The notes under the pieces: model-generated | The model's database searches: none | What the model saw: the letters and a program-made list of their open reading frames with translations, nothing else | Told to the model about the DNA's origin: nothing | From: Lachnospiraceae bacterium UBA1753 | GTDB taxonomy: Bacteria; Bacillota; Clostridia; Lachnospirales; Lachnospiraceae | Reading direction: 5' to 3' | NCBI GenBank assembly: GCA_002317595.1 | Contig: DCHL01000176.1 | Location: forward strand, 1-11,296 | Length of the DNA stretch: 11,296 bases | Program-made: the position numbers and the translations under genes | In this document: piece by piece, positions 1 through 6,657 of the stretch | Numbering within the stretch: the first letter of the stretch is position 1 | Layout of the letters: the number at the start of each line of letters is the position of its first letter

Positions 1-73
1 TGATTATGATAATCTCGATACAGAGTTGTTCATAATCGAATCAAGCAAAAACGCCCCGCAAGGCAGATATTAA
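1..73 (+). CDS. 3' end of an unidentified protein (partial)
   Basis: Reading from base 2 gives 23 sense codons, ending in the residues ELFIIESSKNAPQGRY and a TAA stop at 71-73. The stop falls at the foot of a strong terminator hairpin, which is the arrangement expected at the end of a real gene or operon. The visible tail begins with the acidic stretch DYDNLDTE, and nothing in it identifies a family. The gene extends left of the window, so its start, length and function cannot be given. It runs towards the minus-strand galactanase gene, with the 52-bp repeat array between them. The coding call rests on the open frame and the terminator placement only. Confidence 0.5.
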   Translation, partial: DYDNLDTELFIIESSKNAPQGRY

Positions 74-110
74 AAGGCCATCGCACGAAAGTGCGGTGGC
101 CTTTATTTGT
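72..110 (+). terminator. Rho-independent terminator, possibly bidirectional
   Basis: Bases 73-86 pair with 91-104 as a 14-bp stem with one G-T wobble, closed by a GAAA tetraloop. On the plus strand the stem is followed by the T-rich tract TTTATTTGTCTTT, which ends the partial gene at 1-73. On the minus strand the same stem is followed by TTTTAATATC, so it may also stop transcripts coming leftward from the galactanase gene. No better terminator is visible between the galactanase stop codon and this hairpin. Confidence 0.88.
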
Positions 111-160
111 CTTTCCTTGGCTCGCTTTCCTTTGTTCCATCGAGAACTGTAATTATGCAG

Positions 161-560
161 GATTCCCGATGAATACCCGATTACAACGGGTCATCGGGAT
201 TTCGGTTTCATAGGATTTGCGATGAACGCAAGCTGCTATGTTTCATCGGGATTTTAATTTCTTAAGATTTGCGATGAACGCAGACTACTATGCTTCATCG
301 GGATTTTAACTTCTTAGGATTTGCGATGAACGCAGGTTGCTATGTTTCATCGGGATTTCAATTTCTTATGATTTGCGATGAACGCAAGCTGCTATGTTTC
401 ATCGGGATTTTAATTTCTTAGGATTCCCGATGAACCCCCAATCAGCAGTTCATCGATTTCCACACTTCTCAAGATTCCCGATGAACCCCAGGGATGCAGT
501 TCATCGATCTCCACACTTTCTCAACATTCCCGATGAACGCCCCAAAATGCCCATTGTGTG
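161..560. repeat. Tandem array of eight ~52-bp hairpin-forming units
   Basis: Units begin at 161, 214, 266, 318, 370, 422, 473 and 525, giving steps of 53, 52, 52, 52, 52, 51 and 52 bp. Each begins with GATT(T/C)(G/C)CGATGAA, except the last, which begins with C, and units 1-7 carry a facing TTCATCG-type arm about 20 bp further on. Unit 1 pairs CCCGATGA with TCATCGGG; units 6 and 7 pair GATGAAC with GTTCATC; units 2-5 pair mainly through GATGAA/TTCATC. Units 2 and 5 differ at only one of 52 positions, which suggests recent amplification or homogenisation. Unit 8 has lost its right arm. The period is not a multiple of three, and no gene is credible here. This array fills most of the gene-free stretch between the terminator near 105 and the galactanase stop at 566; bases 111-160 show nothing recognisable. 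Confidence 0.9.
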
Positions 561-565
561 CAAAA

Positions 566-2623
566 TTACTCTACCCCAAATTCAAAATCATCCATTGTTC
601 CCCAGCCCTTTGCTATGCAGGTTACGTTCGCACCAATTACGACGGCGTCCCCATCCTTCACTTCAATGTCGCTAATTCTCGGATTCTTCCAATCCACCCA
701 TCCTGACAGCTGAACACTTTCCTGATAAGAATCCTCAGTTCCATCACTGTGCAAGACTTTTACATACAGGTAGATATCGGCGTCATCCCCGACATCATCG
801 CCCTGCACAAACATGCTGGCAAAGTATTTTCCAGCCGAAGCGCCCTCAATTCTCTGTTCCACTGTAAAGTCCTGATTGTTGCTGCTCCACCAATGAAATG
901 CCTTCTTATCAGAATGAGCATCTTCTGCCTTCTCCTGGATATCAGTCGGGTCATCTGATCCCTTTGAAGTCACCTCCCACATTGACACATCTGCATCCTC
1001 AAAACCAGGATTCTGTAAAACATTAGGACTTATCACCTTAATTAGTGCCTTAACTGCGTCGCCGTCAGGTGTCTTACCAGTAACCGAGTAGTTCCCAGCT
1101 GAATTTGTATCAACCTTTTCCATCTGAGCCTCGTCCCAGACAACGCTCACACCACTCTTTTCCCTGCTGTCGTTATAGTATGCCTTCACGGAATCCGGAA
1201 GTTCAAGTGCTGTCCCTTTTTGAATCTCAAGCTCAACATCAGGAATTGCAATAACCTCAAGTCCAGGGCCTTCCACCCCATCCTTCAGATACTTAAATAC
1301 AGATAATGAAGGAAGCGCCCTTCCATCAGCGCCAAACAAGGCCTGATTGTCCCAGGAACATCCCCCGTAATATTTCCCAGCATCCTCTGGATCATACTCC
1401 CCTGCATAGGAGGATGCCCATCCTGCACCCGTCGACTCATAAAGAGCCTTGTTGGCCTGATACTGGTTGCTCGCTGCAATCCAGCAGCCCTCCCAGTAGA
1501 ATACACCCAATGCACCACCTTCATGTGCTGCCGCGCAGATATCCCTGACCATGTTAGCCTGTCCCTGAACAGAGGCCGGATAGCCTTCTATCGGCTCTTC
1601 CCCAGAAATACTGTTTGCGGATCCATCTGCATCCAACGTTGTATACACATAGGAGGTTTCCATCACACAGGTCTTCTTCCCGTATGTCTTTTCAATATCC
1701 TGCAGCAGGGCCGTCATATTGTCCATTGTTCCATGCCAGTATCTGTAGTAGGACACTCCAAATACATCGTAGTCCACGCCAGCCTCAATCAGCTGCCCAG
1801 CTATTTCCATTATACTATCCGGATTGTCAATCTCAGTGTAATGGACTACTATCTGAACCGACTCCCCGGAATCCTTCTCATAATCGCAGACACCGCCAGC
1901 CGCCGAAACCAGCAGCTCAAGAACTTTCTGAAAATCACTCTCACCAGCCATTCCGTGGTTGATCTCATTTCCAATCTGCACCATTCCGATATCGGCACCG
2001 CTGTCGTGTATCTGCATCAGACTATCATATGTGAAGTCATGGATTGCCGACACCTTGTCCTGAAATGCCATTTCAGTCCAGGCCTTAGGCTCCATCTGCT
2101 TAGAAGGATCTGCCCAGAAATCTGAATAATGGAAATCAATACAGCTCTTCATGCCGTTCTCGGCGGCTCTCCGGCCCAGAATTCCTGCTGCCTTCACATC
2201 ATTATTACCGCCGCCATATCCGTTTCCCTCACCATCATGGGGATCATTCCAGACCCTTATTCTCGCATAGTTCACCCCCGAGTCGGCAAGAATGCGGAAC
2301 ACATCCTCCTCCCTGCCATCCTCTGTGAAATACTTTACGCCTGCGGCCTCCTCAGACAGGATGCTGGATACATCCATTCCCCTGATAAAATCATCTGGTA
2401 TCCCCTCAACCTGCTGGACATATATCTCGCTGGACTTTCCCTCGCGCGGCTCTACGTGTTCCTCAGCCTGCTCTGCGGGGGCCTCTGTCTGCTCTGCGAA
2501 GGTCTCCGCCTGCTCAATGGAAGGCTCGGCCTGCTCTGCAGGCACCTCCGCCTGCTTTCCGCACCCTGAAATAATAATTGCGGAAAAAATTAGTGCGAAA
2601 AAAATACCTGTTCTCCTCTTCAT
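566..2623 (-). CDS. Arabinogalactan endo-beta-1,4-galactanase, GH53 lipoprotein with Ig-like and CBM61-like domains
   Basis: This is a secreted, membrane-anchored enzyme that cuts beta-1,4-galactan side chains of pectin (arabinogalactan I) outside the cell. Residues 1-21 are a lipoprotein signal peptide with lipobox ISGC (Cys21). Residues 26-60 form an acidic Glu/Gln heptad-repeat stalk. Residues about 75-450 are the GH53 barrel: GMDVSS at the start, WND (125-127), HYSDFW (165-170), the acid/base Glu220 in QIGNE and the nucleophile Glu322 in METSY. Residues about 458-531 resemble a bacterial Ig-like domain (Big_4 type). Residues about 533-685, starting NVLQNPGFE, resemble the galactan-binding CBM61 found attached to other GH53 enzymes. 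The ATG at 2621-2623 supplies the KRR n-region of the signal peptide, but no good ribosome binding site lies just before it. The gene has its own transcription unit, separated from the upstream operon by a terminator. No transporter or beta-galactosidase partner is visible. The GH53 call is firm; the accessory domain names are less certain. Confidence 0.93.
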   Translation of the reverse strand: MKRRTGIFFALIFSAIIISGCGKQAEVPAEQAEPSIEQAETFAEQTEAPAEQAEEHVEPREGKSSEIYVQQVEGIPDDFIRGMDVSSILSEEAAGVKYFTEDGREEDVFRILADSGVNYARIRVWNDPHDGEGNGYGGGNNDVKAAGILGRRAAENGMKSCIDFHYSDFWADPSKQMEPKAWTEMAFQDKVSAIHDFTYDSLMQIHDSGADIGMVQIGNEINHGMAGESDFQKVLELLVSAAGGVCDYEKDSGESVQIVVHYTEIDNPDSIMEIAGQLIEAGVDYDVFGVSYYRYWHGTMDNMTALLQDIEKTYGKKTCVMETSYVYTTLDADGSANSISGEEPIEGYPASVQGQANMVRDICAAAHEGGALGVFYWEGCWIAASNQYQANKALYESTGAGWASSYAGEYDPEDAGKYYGGCSWDNQALFGADGRALPSLSVFKYLKDGVEGPGLEVIAIPDVELEIQKGTALELPDSVKAYYNDSREKSGVSVVWDEAQMEKVDTNSAGNYSVTGKTPDGDAVKALIKVISPNVLQNPGFEDADVSMWEVTSKGSDDPTDIQEKAEDAHSDKKAFHWWSSNNQDFTVEQRIEGASAGKYFASMFVQGDDVGDDADIYLYVKVLHSDGTEDSYQESVQLSGWVDWKNPRISDIEVKDGDAVVIGANVTCIAKGWGTMDDFEFGVE
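2444..2548 (-). repeat. 21-bp (7-residue) repeats encoding an acidic stalk in the galactanase
   Basis: Residues 26-60 of the galactanase are five consecutive heptads: EVPAEQA, EPSIEQA, ETFAEQT, EAPAEQA and EEHVEPR. The DNA repeats with a 21-bp period, so copy-number changes by slippage would stay in frame. The segment directly follows the lipid-anchored cysteine. It probably acts as a flexible, strongly negative spacer that holds the catalytic domain away from the membrane. Confidence 0.85.
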
Positions 2624-2742
2624 GCTTACACACTATTTTGTGAATACAACCACAAAACTCCTTCCCTTTCAAATTAAACTAAGCCTTAATTCAACTCATT
2701 AATCACATCAGAACTTCCGATATCCAAACACATCATTTAACC
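2624..2742 (-). promoter_or_regulatory. Promoter and leader region of the galactanase gene
   Basis: The upstream operon ends at the terminator at 2743-2779, so the galactanase promoter should lie in this 119-bp AT-rich stretch. No clear -35/-10 pair can be assigned. A good Shine-Dalgarno sequence, AAGGAG, lies at 2658-2663 on the minus strand. It is about 34 bases before the galactanase ATG, too far to serve it directly. It sits correctly for a GTG codon that opens a six-codon frame (MVVFTK) ending in TAG, in frame with the galactanase ATG. This may be a short leader peptide or a chance match. No CcpA-type site or riboswitch was recognised. Confidence 0.3.
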
Positions 2743-2779
2743 AAAAAGGACTCTTAGAACACGGTTCCAAGAATCCCTT
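2743..2779 (-). terminator. Rho-independent terminator of the nine-gene operon
   Basis: On the minus strand, bases 2779-2764 pair with 2760-2745 as a 16-bp stem containing three G-T wobbles. The loop is three bases and the stem runs into TTTTT (A run at 2743-2747). It begins about 74 bp after the aminotransferase stop codon and separates that gene from the galactanase gene, which is on the same strand. Orientation of the T run shows it acts mainly on minus-strand transcripts. Confidence 0.88.
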
Positions 2780-2852
2780 GTTTCATTATATCGAGTAAAA
2801 CCTTAATGTATAGCAGACATTCGCAATCCGCTTATCTTCCTGCTCTTCAAAA

Positions 2853-4031
2853 CTATTTCAGCAGGTCCTGCATCTTGGCAAGTCTTGAAATAGCCTCATC
2901 AAGAGTAGCTTTCTCGCGCGCAAAGTGGAGACGGATAAGGTTGTTGATATCCTCTCTGAAGAAGCTTGATCCAGGAACGGCTGCAACTCCGATGTTGATG
3001 GTCATCCACTCACAGAACTGAAGGTCAGTCATCCCCTTGAACTGAGGAAGCTCGAGGAAGTCTGAGATATCAACCATGACAAAATATGTGCCTGCAGGAA
3101 CATTGTGCTTGATTCCTACTTTATCGAGACCAGCTAAGAAGTAATCACGCTTCTCAGTATAGAGCTTATTAAGGTCCTCATAATATGACTCAGGAAGGTT
3201 GAGCCCTGCACATGCAGCCTCCTGAAGGGGAGCCGGTGCACCAACTGTAAGGAAATCATGAACCTTTCGGATTGCCTCGATAACCTCCTCGGGAGCGATA
3301 GCGTAGCCAAGTCTCCATCCTGTGATTGAATAGGTCTTACTGAGTGAATTGCAGGTGATGGTTCTCTCCCACATTCCAGGAAGTGATGACATATATACAT
3401 GCTCATTAGGAGCATACACAAGATGCTCATAAACCTCATCAGTTACAGCAAATGCATCATACTTGATACACAGCTCGCCGATTGCCATAAGTTCTTCCTT
3501 TGTGAACACCTTACCGCAGGGGTTTGAGGGATTACAGATTACAATTGCCTTTGCTCCCTGCTTGAAGCCTTCCTCAATCAGATTGATATCAAAGCTGTAT
3601 GTAGGAGGCACAAGGGGGATATAAATCGGCTCTGCGCCAGAGAGGATGGCATCTGCACCGTAATTCTCATAGAAGGGCGAGAATACCATAACCTTATCTC
3701 CAGGATTCACGATAGCCATCATTGTAGCCATCATTGACTCTGTACCACCACAGGTTACACAGATTTCCTTATCAGGCTGAATCTGTCTTCCAATAGCCTT
3801 GCTCTGCTTGCGTCCAATAGCATCAAGAATATTAGGATCACCGTAAGTTACTGAATACTGATGAGGTCCCTCATAGGCCACCTCAGCCAGTCTGTCCATA
3901 ATAACCTTCGGGGGATCGAAATCAGGGAATCCCTGAGAAAGGTTGATTGCACCATGCTCATCACTGATTCTTGTCATTCGGCGGATAACCGAATCTGTAA
4001 ACGTATTAACTCTGTCACTTAATCTAGGCAT
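2853..4031 (-). CDS. Fold-type I PLP-dependent aminotransferase (class I/II)
   Basis: This cytoplasmic aminotransferase moves an amino group between an amino acid and a 2-oxoacid such as 2-oxoglutarate. At 392 residues it is full length. Visible hallmarks are NLSQGFPDFDPP (30-41), CNPSNPCGK (166-174, Asn170), DEVYEH (198-203, with Asp198 and Tyr201 contacting the cofactor), the Schiff-base Lys232 in SLSKTYSITGWRLGY, and Arg367 in LIRLHF, which should bind the substrate carboxylate. The QGFPDF start is typical of the aspartate/kynurenine/aromatic aminotransferase group, but the sequence alone does not set substrate. GGAG lies nine bases before the ATG. It is the last gene of the operon, 27 bp after the CoA-transferase gene and just before the terminator. 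It probably supplies the 2-oxoacid for the oxidoreductase encoded upstream. Family is certain; specificity is not. Confidence 0.93.
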   Translation of the reverse strand: MPRLSDRVNTFTDSVIRRMTRISDEHGAINLSQGFPDFDPPKVIMDRLAEVAYEGPHQYSVTYGDPNILDAIGRKQSKAIGRQIQPDKEICVTCGGTESMMATMMAIVNPGDKVMVFSPFYENYGADAILSGAEPIYIPLVPPTYSFDINLIEEGFKQGAKAIVICNPSNPCGKVFTKEELMAIGELCIKYDAFAVTDEVYEHLVYAPNEHVYMSSLPGMWERTITCNSLSKTYSITGWRLGYAIAPEEVIEAIRKVHDFLTVGAPAPLQEAACAGLNLPESYYEDLNKLYTEKRDYFLAGLDKVGIKHNVPAGTYFVMVDISDFLELPQFKGMTDLQFCEWMTINIGVAAVPGSSFFREDINNLIRLHFAREKATLDEAISRLAKMQDLLK

Positions 4032-4058
4032 TTTATTATCTCCTTTTTTATGAAAGCC

Positions 4059-5300
4059 TTATAACACTTCTCCAGCTTCCTGCATTTTTTTAATCTCATC
4101 CTCTGAATATCCCATGGAAGATAATATTTCCACGGTATTCTGACCGATATGGCCAGTGGGTTCATAGTCCCTCATATCATACTCACTGAAGGCAATCGGC
4201 GGCATCGGCATCATAACCGTAGTCTCTTTTTCATCAGGGAACGTCACTGGAACAACATATCTGTTTTCAATAGCCTGTGGATCACGGCTTACCTCCTGCG
4301 ACTCCATCATAACCTCGCAGGATACATTGTTTGCGCTGAAATACTCTCGCCATTCAAAGGCAGTACGCGTAAGAAAAATATCATTGCATTTCCTGATAAT
4401 ATCCTCAATGACACCGGTCTTCTGCATGGTGTCGATGGTCGCATAGTCAGGATCATCAATTATCTCCTCTATTCCGATGAGCTTTGAAAATTTTTCCTTA
4501 TCCTCAACATACTCATTACAATAGATTCCTATCCACCGCCCGTCCTTGCACTTGTAGGTCTGGTTAAAAGGATCCGTAGGCCGCAGGGGTATAGGATTCA
4601 GATGCTTCCGCTCGAACTGGGTCTGCACCACACCAATCGCATTGCACCATATTCCGCTGGCAAAAAGTGATGTATCGACCTTCGTTCCGATTCCTGTCCT
4701 CTCCCTTGCAAAAAGTGCCATCAGGATTCCAGACAGGAAAGCATTGCTGGTCGCCATATCGCCGAATGCATAGGTCGGCAGGAACGGGAACGACCCTTCC
4801 GTCTGCCAGTCAGCAATAGGACCCGAACGGAGCCAGAAGGCCGTGATATCAAAGCCCGGGTTCTCAGCCACCGGACCCTTTGAACCATAGCCGCTGAAAT
4901 GTGCATATATCAGCCTTGGATGGAGCTTTTTGATGCTCTCGTAATCAAGCCCGTTTCTGACAAGCGACTTTTCACGTACATTTGTGATAAAAATATCCGC
5001 GTCAAGAATCAGATCCATCAGGACCTTCTTGCCCTTCTCAGTCTTGAAATTAATGGAAATGAATTCCTTATTGCTGTTATGAATTGTAAATAGAGGATTG
5101 AGGTCATCCTCATATGGTGTCATCTCATGAGTACCTGCAAGTCTCATGACATCACCGCCAAGGGTCTCAACCTTAACTACCCTTGCTCCATACGCACAGA
5201 GCATACGTGCAGTAGTTGGGGCTGCCACAACCGTTGCAAGCTCCACCACCTTAACTCCCGAAAGCGGAAGATTCTTATCTTTTAATTCCTGAGATTTCAT
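4059..5300 (-). CDS. Family III acyl-CoA:carboxylate CoA-transferase (CaiB/BaiF type)
   Basis: Enzymes of this family swap CoA between an acyl-CoA and a free carboxylic acid through an aspartyl-CoA intermediate. The N-terminal motif LPLSGVKVVELATVVAAPTT and the following YGARVVKVE are classic. The likely catalytic Asp is Asp151 in NPGFDITAFWLRSG, followed by a GD-A and G-GTKVDTSLF pattern. The FWxRSG context and the C-terminal NTVEILSSMGYSEDEI resemble, from memory, the amino-acid-fermentation members (HadA 2-hydroxyisocaproate and FldA phenyllactate CoA-transferases) more than formyl-CoA transferase. I chose the ATG at 5300 (413 residues, starting MKSQELKD). A longer form from a TTG at 5345 is possible, but neither start has a strong ribosome binding site. 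It sits between the oxidoreductase gamma gene and the aminotransferase. It probably recovers the acyl-CoA made by the oxidoreductase, for example by transfer to acetate; that is inference. Confidence 0.9.
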   Translation of the reverse strand: MKSQELKDKNLPLSGVKVVELATVVAAPTTARMLCAYGARVVKVETLGGDVMRLAGTHEMTPYEDDLNPLFTIHNSNKEFISINFKTEKGKKVLMDLILDADIFITNVREKSLVRNGLDYESIKKLHPRLIYAHFSGYGSKGPVAENPGFDITAFWLRSGPIADWQTEGSFPFLPTYAFGDMATSNAFLSGILMALFARERTGIGTKVDTSLFASGIWCNAIGVVQTQFERKHLNPIPLRPTDPFNQTYKCKDGRWIGIYCNEYVEDKEKFSKLIGIEEIIDDPDYATIDTMQKTGVIEDIIRKCNDIFLTRTAFEWREYFSANNVSCEVMMESQEVSRDPQAIENRYVVPVTFPDEKETTVMMPMPPIAFSEYDMRDYEPTGHIGQNTVEILSSMGYSEDEIKKMQEAGEVL

Positions 5301-5362
5301 ATCTGCTACAACTCTTCTAATATTGATTTCACAGTTCTGCTGCAACTATTTTTTCCGCTATA

Positions 5363-5905
5363 CTATAACTGCTTTCTGGCTTCCTGTGCACCTCTGTCAA
5401 AGCACAGCGCATTCTTTGCATTAACCTTTCCTTTTTTTGCAAAATAATGATCCACAGCGCCACGCATATAAGCTTCGTCGTAATCATCACTTGCGCATGC
5501 AAGAGCGCCAATCATTACGATATTGGTACCTCTCGGGTTGCCAAGCTCGTTCGCAATATCTGTTGCAGGAACCTTAATTACCTTGATGTCATCGCGGTAC
5601 TCACGGTTTTCATCAACCATCGAGCTGTTTACAAGAAGGATACCACCCTTCTTAAGTCTACTCTCATATTTATTGACCGCTGCCTCATTCAGTGTAAAGA
5701 CAATGTCAGGGGCGAGGCAGTATGGGCTGGGAAGATCTCCGTCACTTATCTTAATATCACAGTTAGCCTCTCCTCCGCGCATCTCAAATCCATATGAAGG
5801 ATACCATGATACCTGCTTGCCCTGTTCCATACCGGCATCAGCAATTATCATACCAGCGACAAGAATTCCCTGGCCTCCGAATCCGGAACAAATAATCTCT
5901 ATCAT
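5363..5905 (-). CDS. 2-oxoacid:ferredoxin oxidoreductase, gamma subunit
   Basis: This 180-residue protein is the gamma subunit (PF01558 type) of a multi-subunit 2-oxoacid:ferredoxin oxidoreductase, which decarboxylates a 2-oxoacid to acyl-CoA while reducing ferredoxin. The signature is the N-terminal IICSGFGGQGILVAG (4-18), followed by YPSYGFEMRGGEANC (35-49); both are characteristic of this subunit. It has the full normal length and no visible damage. The start ATG overlaps the beta-subunit stop as ATGA (5902-5905), indicating translational coupling. Homologues are named VorC or KorC depending on the annotated substrate. Family is very secure; the substrate of the complex is not resolved. 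Confidence 0.93.
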   Translation of the reverse strand: MIEIICSGFGGQGILVAGMIIADAGMEQGKQVSWYPSYGFEMRGGEANCDIKISDGDLPSPYCLAPDIVFTLNEAAVNKYESRLKKGGILLVNSSMVDENREYRDDIKVIKVPATDIANELGNPRGTNIVMIGALACASDDYDEAYMRGAVDHYFAKKGKVNAKNALCFDRGAQEARKQL

Positions 5906-6645
5906 TTTGCCTCTCCTTCCCTGTCAATATATTCTCCCAGAGGGAAAGCAACGCTCTGTGTCGTCTTTACGTACTCGCAGGCCTGCTCAGGTGTCATGCC
6001 CCAGTTTGTAGGGCAAGGACTTAATACTTCAACAAGACAGAATCCCTCACCGTTCATCTGCTTTGTAAGAGCCTTCTTAATCGCATTCTTAGTCTTCTCA
6101 ACGTTTGCAGGTGTATTAACTGCACATCTTGCCAGATATGCCATCTCAGTACCTGCCAGAAGCTTCGTGATATCAACGGGAGTTCCGTTCTTCTTAGGGT
6201 CACGTCCGAAGGGAGATGTCGCAGTCTTCATTCCAACAAGGGAAGTGGGTGACATCTGTCCTCCAGTCATACCAAATACGCTGTTGTTAACTACGATTGT
6301 CAGTATGTTTTCATTTCTGAGAGCACAGTACAGTGTTGACTCGATACCAATACTGTAGGCTGAGCCATCACCGGGATGTGAAATGACAAGAGCATCGGGA
6401 CGGGCTCTCTTCACTCCGGCAGCAGTTGCAACAACACGACCATGTGCACCCATTATTGAATTGTACTTAAGTGCATACTGCGCAAACTGACCACATGCAA
6501 CATCATCAACTGTTACTATCCTGTCGCTCACGCCAAGCTCCTCTGCAGCCTGTGCAATAGCATGACAGATTATTCCATGACCGCAGCCAGGACACCACGA
6601 TGCCTGCTGCGTCATATCTATATCATGAGGTATTTTAAATTCCAT
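5902..6645 (-). CDS. 2-oxoacid:ferredoxin oxidoreductase, beta subunit (thiamine diphosphate-binding)
   Basis: This 247-residue beta subunit binds the thiamine diphosphate pyrophosphate/Mg2+ end and one [4Fe-4S] cluster. Cys18 and Cys21 in WCPGCGHG, Cys51 in DVACGQF and Cys211 in SPCPTNW are the expected four cluster ligands. The cofactor motif is GDGSAYSIG (92-100) through VVNNSVFGMTGGQ (118-130). The Ser after GDG replaces the Asp often seen there, which is a modest departure. AAGGAG stands eight bases before the ATG and overlaps the TAA stop of the alpha gene. It overlaps gamma by four bases at its 3' end. The MTGGQMSPTS stretch is typical of the four-subunit VOR/KOR class rather than single-chain pyruvate:ferredoxin oxidoreductase. 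Confidence 0.94.
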   Translation of the reverse strand: MEFKIPHDIDMTQQASWCPGCGHGIICHAIAQAAEELGVSDRIVTVDDVACGQFAQYALKYNSIMGAHGRVVATAAGVKRARPDALVISHPGDGSAYSIGIESTLYCALRNENILTIVVNNSVFGMTGGQMSPTSLVGMKTATSPFGRDPKKNGTPVDITKLLAGTEMAYLARCAVNTPANVEKTKNAIKKALTKQMNGEGFCLVEVLSPCPTNWGMTPEQACEYVKTTQSVAFPLGEYIDREGEAK

Positions 6646-6657
6646 TTCGGCATCTCC

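Noticed and set aside
161..560. CRISPR array
   Set aside because: The whole ~52-bp unit is repeated, including what would be the spacers; there are no unique spacers and no cas genes in the window.
394..706. Open frames of 93 and 70 codons on the plus strand across the repeat array
   Set aside because: The 52-bp period shifts frame from unit to unit, the frames run into the 3' end of the galactanase gene on the other strand, and no ribosome binding site or domain is present.
1523..2125. 200-codon plus-strand frame inside the galactanase gene
   Set aside because: It is antisense to conserved GH53 catalytic sequence, and its product is Cys/His-rich without any recognisable domain.
2743..2779. 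Terminator acting on the plus strand
   Set aside because: On the plus strand the stem is followed by TTGTTTCATT, a weak tract, and no plus-strand gene ends nearby.
5301..5345. Longer CoA-transferase starting at TTG 5345
   Set aside because: Fifteen extra residues unlike family N-termini, with no good ribosome binding site; kept as an alternative, not the preferred start.
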